60,000 bases of DNA. Origin: Apostichopus japonicus. Lineage: Eukaryota; Echinodermata; Holothuroidea; Aspidochirotida; Stichopodidae. The notes under the pieces were generated by a model. That model ran no database searches and had not been told where the DNA came from. It saw only the letters and a list, made by a program, of their open reading frames with translations. The stretch covers positions 6,506,501 to 6,566,500 of the forward strand of contig NC_092569.1 of assembly GCF_037975245.1 (NCBI RefSeq). Reading direction: 5' to 3'. Positions 24,540 to 35,200 of this stretch are shown here, piece by piece (within the stretch, counting starts at the first letter, position 1; the number at the start of each line of letters is the position of its first letter). A program made the translations under genes and the position numbers.

Positions 24540-25129
24540 AAAGAGGTTTTTTCTATTAGTGTCACGATAACACAGGACATCACGGAACTAAACGAACTCT
24601 GTCACTAGTTCGTGGTCGCTGCTGTTGGCCACGTTTACAGCAAGATGTTGTAGAGCATTGCCAACTCTGTGACCGATGTACAAGAGCCAAAAACCCACCC
24701 AAGATAAGAGAACCCTTGAAGTTTATCCAGTCTTTTAGGCCAAACGAAATTCTGGCCATTGATTTTACGATCCTTGAGAAAGATGCCAGGGGAAAGGAGA
24801 ATGTCCTTGTAATGACAGATGTTTTCTCGAAGTTCACCAGGGCAATCCCTACAAAAGATCAGACCGCCAGAACAACTGCACGAGCATTGTTGGACAACTG
24901 GATTTTGCTTTTTGGAGCTCCCGTGAGGTTACACTCCGACCAAGGGCGGAACTTTGAGTCCAACCTTATTCATGAGCTCTGCCACCTGTACAACATCAAG
25001 AAGACAAAGACCACACCATACCATCCGGAGGGAAATGGGCAAGCAGAACGATTTAACCGTACCCTCCATGACTTGCTGAAGGTATTATCACCTAACAAGA
25101 AACGAAGATGGTCAGAACACCTACCATGA
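24540..25129 (+). pseudogene. Ty3 integrase, truncated after the DDE core
   Basis: The HHCC zinc motif straddles a frameshift (24560-24690; 'CQLCDRC' is visible). The core has all three acids: 'AIDFT' (about 24755), 'HSDQGRNF' (about 24937) and 'GQAERFNR' (about 25040). Coding stops at 25129 ('WSEHLP*'), and unrelated AT-rich sequence begins at once. Confidence 0.85.
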
Positions 25130-25130
25130 C

Positions 25131-25764
25131 AATAGGCCTATATGACTCATCGTTGCACAGGATTAAACCATTGTATTACATATAAATTTAATGGTGTAGG
25201 GGTGGTTAATAAAGATAAATGAACTTGAAAAACGTTAGGATATCCAAGTTTATATGGTCGGTGCCATGTTACAACTGGAAGGAAAATATATTTAGTGTTT
25301 CAGTCCACCCCAATATATAAATATAAAACAAGTGCTACAGTCAACAGAATTTTCACCTCCATAGGCCGTATGAACTCTTCATAATTTGCTGTTTGTTAAC
25401 TGTTAGCAAGCCTAACGTTAGACTAAGTTTCGCGAAAAAGTAACTTACAATGCTCATTCAATACAACTTCCGTTTGTAGGCTTAAGTATCTTAGGCCTAA
25501 TTTGTTCTATCGATGATCTTGCCGATGGTCACAGCTGGATCGAACGTTAAAATCTCGGAATACTTGGAATGTAGGCAACTGATAAAGGATTAAAAAAGTC
25601 CTAACTGGCCTAAGCTAATGAAATAAGAATTTTGTGGGAAAAAATGGAATATGGGGGGAGGGTGAATAGTATTATGTGACTCTCATGCCCTCCATGTGAA
25701 TTGCAACTCCATGTTTTTCTTTCAAGGCATTTGCTTCTTGATATGTTTTAATGAACAATGTTGC
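25131..25764. other. Intergenic stretch after the truncated Ty3 element
   Basis: AT-rich sequence without ORFs or repeats that I recognise. Confidence 0.4.
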
Positions 25765-25769
25765 ATACG

Positions 25770-26146
25770 CAGGGGCGTCGGAAGCTATTTGTGATTGGTA
25801 CGGCAAATCAGAGTGTGGCCATCTATCATAATTATCGGGGGACGTTTGTAGGTCAAACTACGCTACGCGCCACCATGGTTGGCGCGTAGCGTAATGGAGA
25901 AAATTTTGAAAAAATGCCTCCCAGATTGCAGGAAATGGCACTTCCCGAGCTTGGAAACAAGACCCCTGCCATGCCAGAGTAGTCACATTTAGCCTACCAG
26001 CCGTCATCATTATTTGCCATGGCATCATTTTTTGCCATATTTTGTTTTCTTAGTCCTATTTTTTTTCTTTTTTTTCTTTTCCTTTTTGCGCCGTGAATAT
26101 TGGTCCGGCGTTCGCCGGACCTGCCGTACCGGCTCCGACGCCCCTG
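25770..26146. mobile_element. hAT-like MITE E4
   Basis: The left end is CAGGGGCGTCGGAAGC; the right end, read inward, is CAGGGGCGTCGGAGC. ATACG lies on both sides (5 bp). It contains the GCTACGCGCCACC...GGTTGGCGCGTAGC palindrome (about 25861-25892) and a sharp hairpin GGTCCGGCG-TT-CGCCGGACC at 26102-26121 near its right end. Confidence 0.75.
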
Positions 26147-26463
26147 ATACGTACATGTGTTCAATAAAAGAAACCAAATTTAAATTTGGTTATATAGTGT
26201 TTCGTAATTATTTTCCTGAAACTGATTCCTGTTCACCCCAAAGTGCATGTAATACTTATTTCTTTATAAGTATCGACTTCAACCACATAGTTGAACCTCC
26301 GTTACTCCAGCATTCTTTTCTTATTTTTAGCTAATTCAAAATATATGCCTAAGAAAAACCATAAGAATGATTAACTGTCACACCCCTTAAGAGCTAAAAA
26401 TGGTTTGAAAATCCTTTGCACAAGAAAAATGAAATACAAAAACATTACTTTAACCGGTACTTT

Positions 26464-26827
26464 CAGGGGCGTAGGAACCGGGGGGCTGGGGGTGTCAGCC
26501 CCCCCAGTGAAAAATATGGAGGGGCGGAAGTATCATTCCGCCCCCCCCCCCGGTTCGCAAGTCAGAAAACACCTTTTTCATTTCCAAATGAGAAAAAAAT
26601 CTCATTTGGAGCACCAAATTGCATCTAAGGCCAGGTGAAAATGCAAAATTATATACAAAATGGGGTGGGTGGGTTGAAGTGTGCTATATTGCACCAAATT
26701 GCATTTGAGGCCACCTGGAAATGCAAAAAAATCCAGGGGACACCCCCTCCCCGTAGACCCCTCCCCCAGGCCGGCCATTAGTCTTCAGCCCCCCCACCCC
26801 ACTCAAAAGTACCCTCCTACGCCACTG
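26464..26827. mobile_element. hAT-like MITE E5 with perfect 8-bp target duplication
   Basis: The left end is CAGGGGCGTAGGAACC; the right end, read inward, is CAGTGGCGTAGGAGG. GGTACTTT flanks both sides exactly (26456-26463 and 26828-26835). It has the G/C-run module (about 26737-26775) and an internal 'CACCAAATTGCAT' repeat. Confidence 0.85.
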
Positions 26828-26933
26828 GGTACTTTTGTAATGTATCTATCCCTACCCCCTTCCAAACAGTTAATATCTGTCTTCCAAAACAAAACAAAAC
26901 TTTTTTAAGCATTTCATATAAATATATTTTCAG

Positions 26934-27180
26934 GTGACGCACTCTCAACATCCTAGCGAAACACCACTGTCTTGCAGGCTGGCGATAAAACCAGATGGAG
27001 AGGTCATCTGTGCTGATTGCTCATGTATGGCTGGTTTAGGGGAGGTATGCTCACACATATCTTCGGTCCTGTTTGCAGCTGGTGAAGGTGTGCGCATACA
27101 AATTGGAGGACAATGTACCTCATTTATACATGCACCTAGCTCGCATCGGCATAAAAAAGCATCGAGTATGGCAAACTGAA
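26934..27180 (+). pseudogene. SWIM zinc-finger fragment
   Basis: A good acceptor (ATATTTTCAG) precedes 26934, and the frame reads 'VTHSQHPSETPL...' into 'ADCSCMAGLGEVCSHISSVLFA'. The CxC...CxH pattern and the MAGLGE...CSH core are typical of SWIM fingers in invertebrate transposon-like proteins, often next to YqaJ-type nucleases. After about 27075 two overlapping frames carry plausible residues ('GVRIQIGGQCTS' and 'KLEDNVPHLYMHL'), which suggests a frameshift. No nuclease domain follows in the next kilobase. I treat it as a decayed gene fragment; a single real exon with a donor near 27081 is possible. Confidence 0.6.
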
Positions 27181-27404
27181 GTGCCAACTAAAAGTGTACC
27201 AACACGACGATTGGGCCCTCCGAAAACAGTATACTATCGTTCGGAAGAAACATGTAGTGTTGCCAGTAATGAAATTCTTTGCCAATGAATTTCTTCCAAA
27301 TATTCACATATCTGTCACAATTAAGGACTTGTATAGTGAAGAAAACTATAATCTTGGACTTCGGGATCTTATATCCAAGGCGAAGAAGACTTTGATACTA
27401 TGAA

Positions 27405-28575
27405 CATTATACTGAGCAATCAATTTGTGTCATCATTGACCAATCCAGACTCATCAAAGTTGGTGAATAACATTTTTCGATTTAGACATAAATTTTAATT
27501 TCTCAAATTTTAATGCACTTTTGAGTTCAGTTTGAGTACTTTTACTTGCCGCAAGCTTTCACCTTCTTCCTGTACCTCATGATAGTAGAAACAGCTACAT
27601 TACTTTCATTTTTACTTTCTTGCCTTAAATATTTAGTAGCGGCTCAGTTTTGTTCCATTTCTATCCTCTTTTTGTAACGAATTTGTTGTCTTCGGAAATA
27701 TTCCAAACTTTTCTTGTTTCTTGCACCTAAGAGAGAGGAAGGAAAGCAAAAGACCTAATTAATTATTGGTATGTGTGTCATGTATGAATAGTAAAAAGTT
27801 TTCTCATTCAAGCAAGTTTCATGAACTGTACAGAGTACTTATAATTTGTGAAGAATACTTATAAATGCCTAAAATTGAATAGCACCATGCATCTCCAGCC
27901 ACAAATTGAATAAATATTAGAGACTTTAAACCATATATGTGTCTTGAATGTGTATTACTACACTAAGCAGGATTTTTTTTTTCTTGTTGTAAACATAGCT
28001 AACACTAAATTCCAACAAGCAGTCCTGTAACACTAATATTTTATGGGATTTAAGAATAGGCCTACCATAGTTCACCAGAAATCATTTTTCTGAGAAGATG
28101 ATAAATAATACTTTACAATTTGATTTACAAGCACACGGAGGATCTTGTGTGGATCCCCCTCCCCATTCCGCACCCTTCCCTTTTTAGCGCTTTCTTCTTG
28201 TTTCTATTAAATTGAATTACTTATTACATTCTGTTGATAGTCACCACAATACTATACCGTTTAGACTGTTATCACCCCCCCCCCCCCCCTTGTTTGGTTT
28301 TAAAACAGTAAAGTGATAATCACACTATGTTTCAACAGTCTAGTCTGCTTAATGTATATACGCTGAGCCTAGGTTTTCTTGTCAACATTTCACACAAAAG
28401 GCTAAGTCTCAACTGTTTTTACTATTAGGCCTATATATATATGTTATGCAAGGCTAGGCATACTAAAAATTTCACCTAAGCTATTTTACTCCTATTTCTT
28501 TGGGATTTTTTCTACGATTGCGACAACCAACCAGTCTTTACAATAACTGCTTGTCAAATATGCCATTGTCTAATG
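27405..28575. other. Intergenic AT-rich stretch
   Basis: Short homopolymer runs only, including a C run near 28276-28290. No gene or element recognised. Confidence 0.4.
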
Positions 28576-28857
28576 TTATTGGGATTTTAATGTGATGTGC
28601 CTCAAAACGTATGAAGTGAGCAATATACACAGTCTTGTGTGAAGGCTCGGAGTCTTAATGTGATGTGCCTCACCAGATATGAAGTGAGCACTGCACAGTC
28701 TTGTGTAAGGGCTCTGAGTCCAATTTTCACGACGAATTGCCAAAATCCACATAGCTCTACGTTCTTTATTGGCTGGAATCTCATAAAATTGTAGGTCCAG
28801 AGAAGAGTTTTCACGATCATGGCAAGCTACGGCATAATAAACTTTACCCATTTTCAA
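28576..28857 (-). pseudogene. THAP-domain fragment with an internal tandem duplication
   Basis: A frame from ATG 28857 reads 'MKMGKVYYAVACHDRE' through 'RRAMWILAIRRENW' to 'TRLCSAHFISGE'. The W, the RRxxW spacing and the CxxH end match a THAP DNA-binding domain, as found in P-element-like transposases and host regulators. The first zinc Cys position holds Tyr (YAVAC), so zinc binding should fail. After CSAHF the sequence is a 68-bp tandem duplication (28589-28722) that repeats the end of the domain out of frame, then a stop. This is best read as a dead fragment of a P-like transposon or a THAP gene. Confidence 0.65.
28589..28722. repeat. Tandem duplication, period about 68 bp, in the THAP fragment
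   Basis: Two units both start AATGTGATGTGCCTCA (28589 and 28657) and share the CACAGTCTTGTGT landmark. They differ by several substitutions and a 1-2 base indel. Confidence 0.85.
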
Positions 28858-29021
28858 TGAAACATGTTGATCTTTGATCCTTAACTTACGTTATTGTCAC
28901 TATTGCGTGTGTTACGCTGTTTTGCTGTTTGACGGCCAGTATGACCGTTCAAGTAAAAGCGGAAATAATGTGACGTCACGTGAAGATCCTCTATATGCTG
29001 TTGTAAATGTTTATTTATATA

Positions 29022-29385
29022 CATTGGCGTAGGAGGCGGATGGCGGGCTGCAGTTTTGTGAAAATTCGGGTAATATTCTGAGAATTTTTCGGGCACTTAC
29101 TGAAAAAAAAAATTGCAATGTGTTTTTCAATGGTTAAACTTATATTATTATCATTATTGTTGTAACAACTTCCCAAAAAGTTATAACCAATATGGAAGGT
29201 TAATAACACGGCATATGATTGTATGTAATCGGCATGCAATGTTATAGCCGACACATGCCTATATGATATGCACATTGACATGTTGAACGCGCACGGAGCG
29301 AGCGAAAAAAAATGTTTATATTTTTCAGGCAAGTCGTTACAGCCCCCCCCCCCCCCCCTCATCAAATATTGCTTCTACGCCTATG
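29022..29385. mobile_element. hAT-like MITE E6
   Basis: The left end is CATTGGCGTAGGAG; the right end, read inward, is CATAGGCGTAGAAG. It is flanked by TTTATATA (29014-29021) and TCTATATA (29386-29393), 7 of 8 identical. A long C run lies at about 29342-29358. Confidence 0.8.
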
Positions 29386-29393
29386 TCTATATA

Positions 29394-30786
29394 TGAGTTA
29401 ATATTACAGAATTTGTCGATGCCAAGGAGGTAATCTGGAAAGAGCAGGAGTATGGTTGGGGTATAGTGTACAGTACTACAGATAATTTAACAAAACTTCC
29501 AAAAATCAGTCATATCCCTCATATTCAAACATCAAATTATATTAACAAACATGTCTTTTACTCAGCAAGCTTTCAAAAATCAAGAAGATGTCATCAAAAA
29601 CATTTCAAATAGTTAAAGTAAAGTTCAGTGTATCTAGAATGACCTCTTTTGCATATTTACATACGTAATTAGCTCAACTATGAAAACAATGGAAACTTCT
29701 TTTCAATACCTTTCCACAATGCATAGGTTCCTATTGCCCAAACGAGGATTTTGAGTAATTAAAATTTGTAAATAATATTCACAGGGACCCATGATATTGA
29801 CCTTGACCTTAGTATAAAGCTCTAGTAAACCATGCGAGAGTCTGCGGTAGATTGAAAAGAGACAATTTTGGTCAGTGGCTTTCGAAATATAGGCGTTACT
29901 GGTATAGTCTATACTCATTCAACTTTATTAATGATACAAATAAGAATTATAATTTCATTAATAAGCTGGTTCTGGCAATAATTAAAGCCTGGTATAATTG
30001 ATACACAAGTCATATTCATGGTAAGTTTGCACACGTGATCTTGATTTTATTGTAGTATCCATGTGTAAACGGCCATCATGTCTTAGTACAATTGTACGAG
30101 AGAAATTGTATAACGTGAAGCTAAATCGGGGAAAAACCTTAAACAACTTTCTCTACCATGTTAAGGAAAAATCAGATTGAAAGTTTACAGTCTTGTTTCA
30201 AGACCAAAGTCTTCTTACGAGAAAAGAGCTGGGAAGACCTGATCAAGTGGTAATTTGTCATTCGCAAGTGTGAACAATTCAGACAGTCGTTAAATTCCAA
30301 TTCTATGCCTGCACCTACATGTGCGTCGGGGACATTCTGTAAGATGTAACCACACAACTATATCATATTTTATAATTTCAGATAGTTTGACTGATTGGCT
30401 TATATGTTGTTAAAGGCTTTTCGTAATTTTATAACTGAAATGGTCCCAACAACACGTATGATTTAAATGAAACATTTAGTAATAATGTATTGAAACTAAG
30501 TCAATGAGATAATTAGCAATATACACATTTACAGTTTGTATTCATCTTGCCATTTACGTACCCTACCTCTTGACAATATTTTCACATTCTGATCCTTTGG
30601 TATAGCTTTTGTTTAAAACCTTTTACATCCTTGATGTTCTACAATGCAATTTGTTAGCTCATTTTAGATCCTATTTTCATACAATTGTTCAGTACAATGC
30701 TACAATGCTTTCAAAAGCTAGTTGAGAGGTACCTTTCATTTATATCTAAATTCAAATTAAAAAAAAAAAAAACAAGCTACGAGGTG

Positions 30787-30839
<53 letters not shown>

Positions 30840-31584
30840 AAATCATTGAAATCCAGAACGGCGAAAAAACTTCCAGCCTCCACCGGGATATATATATCCA
30901 AACGACGGCACAGCAATATAATTTTCCCCGGGGCCCCGATGTCGCTCACGACCTCCCCCCCCCCCCCCGCCTGTGTATTGACGTTGTATGGGAAATTACT
31001 ATTATATTTGAGCATAAGTAGTACAATGTACCAATAACATCATAGCAATGTAACAAAAGGCGAAATAACAATGAGTAACAATAATATAACTACGGAATAA
31101 TAATGGGATGATAATGGATTACCAATGTTTCATATAAACAATTTCAGGAATAGTAAGCGAACTATAAGAATCTCGTAACGGTACTCAATAGGCCATTTAA
31201 CGTCGTTGTTGTAGGAGTGATAACACAAAACGAGAAATCAAAATCAAATTTAGCCCTGTCGGTAGTTTTCCTTTATACTTAAATTTATGCATTTAACCTT
31301 AAATATGGCATGCTATGGCATTCACTCTAAAAACCTTCACATTAAAACCTTTTACTATCATACCCCACCATGGACAAAGAAATAATGGAACACTGAAGTT
31401 CTCTATTTACATTGTAATAATTCGCACAATTTTCACATAAGCAAAAACAAAAGATTGTTTGGTCTACTAGAAAGACTAATCGGTTAAGTAATGTATAAAT
31501 ATCAGCAAATATGTCTTCAAAGTGATGGTCTAATTTTCAACAGATTGGTGCAGCTGAGAGGATTAATACGACAACAAGGCAATA
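29394..31584. other. Intergenic stretch downstream of the fibrinogen-related gene
   Basis: It contains a TA microsatellite (30789-30836), a C run (30954-30968) and otherwise featureless AT-rich sequence. Confidence 0.5.
30789..30836. repeat. (TA)n microsatellite
   Basis: About 24 uninterrupted TA units. Confidence 0.95.
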
Positions 31585-31640
31585 GTTTAATAATAATAAT
31601 AATAATACGTAATACTTATATAGCGCCTCCGAACTCTCTG
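31585..31640 (-). repeat. (AAT)n plus GCGCTATATAAG tail of a SINE or LINE
   Basis: On the minus strand, GGCGCTATATAAG is followed by (TTA)n. This is a common 3' tail of LINE/SINE pairs, and a second copy is at 44187-44300. It lies just after the stop codon of the fibrinogen-related gene, so it may be in its 3' UTR. Confidence 0.5.
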
Positions 31641-31643
31641 TAT

Positions 31644-31891
31644 CTAGATAGGTCTTAGTCTCATTTCAGTGTACTTGAGATGATACGGACTATCTCCAGG
31701 AAGATGAACCCATGTAATACTTGTTAAGAAAGAACCATCCGGTGCATTGTAGACACCGTTAAGGTTAGACTGTGTGCATGTCCTGTACCACCAGCCACCA
31801 CGATTGTGCTCGGCACAGGAAATGCTGTGCAAATCGTTGTCCTTGTCGAAAGTACTGAACGGTAGGTTTAGATGATAACTAAAACTATCAC
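31644..31891 (-). CDS. Fibrinogen-related gene exon 5 (FReD C-terminus)
   Basis: The acceptor CTCTTTGCAG precedes 31891, and the stop is TAG at 31644-31646. It encodes the calcium-site loop (DKDND), the SCAEHNRGGWWY block with its Cys, the second Cys of that pair, 'SNLNGVY' and the terminal TEMRLRP. Confidence 0.9.
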
Positions 31892-32138
31892 CTGCAAAGA
31901 GAAAAGGACAAAGAAGAAGCTAATACAACTGTGTCTCACTAAAAGGTTGTAAATAGAGTAAAACATTTAAGACAAACATAGAAAGTAGCCTATATGTAAA
32001 TATGCAATAAAGTCTTCGTAAAAAGAATAGTTCAGAATGAAGTAGATTTTGATTGTTGAAAGAGGAAAGTAATCTAAATATCCACTGACAGGTTAAGTGA
32101 CAAGTTCACGCGCAAATGCATATTTTCGAGATATTTAT

Positions 32139-32223
<85 letters not shown>

Positions 32224-35200
32224 CGTATATTGGTATGTTGGCACAGTTGTACATTGGCAGTATTGTGCCGATTTTAGTGAAGTGATTCGGTGTGGGCGTT
32301 CGCATGGGGGTGGGGTGAGGGGAGTTCTCCTACCGCCCCCTTTAAAATCGAAGTATGGAAACGAATGGAACAAAAATTGTGCTCTCTCGTTAACAATTCT
32401 GAACCGGTTAACACATTTTAGTGTTTACCATGGGCGCAGATCAGTGTTGGATAATGGTGGGGACGCGTGTCTGTTCTCTGATACTATCTAAGGGGAGCGC
32501 GACCATGTGTTCGCGCGTAGCGTAAGAGACTTTTTTTGGCAAATATACCTCCCAGATCGCCGGAAATAACTACCCAATGACGCTCCCAAACCTCCTTAAA
32601 TTTTAGATCTCATGGCTTAGAAATTAAGTTTGGGGAAATACATGGGCGTCTGCAGAAAAAATATCAGGGGACAAATAATCCAAGTAGACTTTTGTATACG
32701 ATGGGTCTGAGGTCCTCTCACAGAAAACAATTATAGACTGCCGCAAATGCAGTTTCTGTCCAATATTTAACAACTGTGGATAAATATAATAAAATGAGAA
32801 CTGCTGCATGTCATTTGCACGATGCTGGATCAAACTGCGCCAAAGTTCAATACAGGGGAATTTGAAATGTAGCGTTTGGTCAAGACAAAGTGGTGGGAAC
32901 ACGGTATATATCATGTCCCCACCACTGAAAAAGTTGGTGGGGAAGCGTCCCGCTGTCCCCACCAGGATCTGCGCCCATGGTGTAAACCGCTTAACAGGTC
33001 AATTCTTCAAGAACCCGAAGTTGCTTGTAGTCATATATGGATAATTTTTTATGCTGTGGATGTTCTTGTGAATCAAGCCTATAGGAAACTAGCAAAAAAG
33101 TAGACTTTGATCTAAATCACGAACGAACCTGGATTTCCTTGGTAACTTCCTAGTGCTGAAAGTCGATAATTGTCGTTTTCGTTATTAATACGGAACAAGC
33201 CATAGTTAGCGTAGTAAGAAGATCCAAATTGATCCACCAGATCAATCCTGAGTTGATAGTTACGCTGATTGGTGAGGTAATATAACTTATCATTACCCAA
33301 CCAGAACTCCATTCCAATGTCACCGAAACCTTCTTTATAGCTGGCCCAGTCACGATAGAAGTCAATAGAACCATCAATACGACGTTGGAATACCTATTCG
33401 ATAAATCACCCAAAAAAGAAAACTGTGTTAAAAAAGGGAAAACATGAGGTAGAAACTTTATATGAAGTACGCATGTGCAATATACTGAAAGTTGTCCTAA
33501 AAAAGTAGACATTTATGGCAAACGTCATTCTCGATTTCAATCTAATATTATTTTATTAAGGTATAATTGAGGGGTAGTTTTCACACGCCATGAGAACTTC
33601 CTTTCTTATTCAAGGTTTACTTCTATTTTGTGTTTGGTAGTGATTGTTGCTTATCAATCTTGTAGCTGTTAATCATTATAGAGACACGTATACTTTATGC
33701 GTTTTTTTTTTAAATAACACTAATTAATATCGTGAATCCGTTTCTTTACAGGTACCATAGCACAATGACAGTAATCCAGGGGCGTATCCAGGGGGGCGCA
33801 ACAGGCGCGCGCCCCCCCTATTGGCCGTCACCAAAAAAAAAAAGTTTAGCAAAAAAAAAAAAAAAAAATGGATGACGACCTTTATGTGAGATGTCGGTGA
33901 TCGCTCAACCCCCCTCCCCCCTCTCGTATGCTTTATTTTTTGTTTGCCAAACAAAGGTTCTGGCGAAGTTCGGCGGCATAATAGTTTTAGAAACATAGAT
34001 GGTAATTGTGTTTGTATTATCACTATAAACACTAAGTGACATGCCAGCCATACTAAATTGTGCATTTTGTGTCCATATTTACTGGAAATGTTGCTTATTA
34101 TTAAGGTCGAAAAATGGATCACATATGGCCATGGGCGGCGATCCTGGGTGGAGGGGGGATATATCCCCCCATGAAAATGGGTGGAGGGGATGTAATGCAC
34201 CATATCCCCCCCCCCCCCACCAAATGCCAGGGATAAGAATATTTTCATGCCTACATTTATGCATCTTCGTTAATGTACGGCTCTTTTTTAGCTTCATTTC
34301 TCGCCTACCATAAACGCAGTGCGATCTTTTCAAATAAAGCGTCTTTATAAAGCAAAAATAGTTGACTGTAGGCTTCATTGGCCCTATAACAACAAAATGT
34401 ATTATTGCGCCCACGGTATTGATATAGTACATATATGCACCCTCATAGTATTCATATAGGCCCTATAGTAGGCCTACACACGTACATGTTCCCTCGAACA
34501 GCTGAGAATCTCATGTAACCAGGGTAATGCTTAATACACGTTTCACCTGGATGCCCTAGCAATCGGTACCTAGGAATGTAACTATGTGTAATTGTGTATT
34601 GCATGTGTATAGGCCTATAATAGCCTGCATGAGGCCATTTTCTTCATCGAATAATATAAAAGAGCTCTCGAACATTCTAACGTTGCGCCTGAAACAAGAT
34701 TGACAGGGGCAATTTTCCCAAAATAACACCCGAAATTAAAAAAAAAGTATTTTGGATCCTGATTATGAGATATTTCGGACATGACATATATGCCGCTTGG
34801 AAACCTCGGGAAGTGCCGTTTCCGGCCATCTAGAGGGTTTGTTAATCCCAAAATTTTCTTGTACGCTTCGCGCCAACTCATGGTGGCGCTACGCTTAGAT
34901 AGTCAACAAGGTCATATCCCCCCCCCCACTCGGAAGTACGGATCGCCGCCCATGCATATGACACCATTTTGCATTTCAGCCCTTCTTCGAAAGCAAAAAT
35001 TGTACACCCCTCCCCTTAGACCCATCCCCCAGGACGGCGATCATTCATGCCTGGCGCCCCCCCTATTGGAAAATCCTGGATACGCCCCTGGTAATCTGCA
35101 TAGCTTTGAAAAGGACATATCTATATATCACTGGTCCTCCGCTTGTATGTATATTTGTTGAAGAGCATAACTCATGATGATGTGGAAATTAGGACGGTTA

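Larger units (their letters stand above)
20929..25130 (+). mobile_element. Ty3/gypsy LTR retrotransposon, plus strand, 3'-truncated
   Basis: The order is primer-binding-site candidate, gag (21002-21919), protease (about 21960-22620), RT (about 22840-23500), RNase H (about 23760-24150) and integrase (about 24540-25130). It ends abruptly after the DDE core, with no integrase C-terminus, polypurine tract or 3' LTR. The genes are far better preserved than in the element at 11-15 kb, with only a few stops and frameshifts. It is therefore the younger insertion. Confidence 0.9.

Noticed and set aside
33724-34432. Minus-strand open frames of 117-174 codons
   Set aside because: They are read through MITEs E8 and E9, including homopolymer runs, so are not genes.
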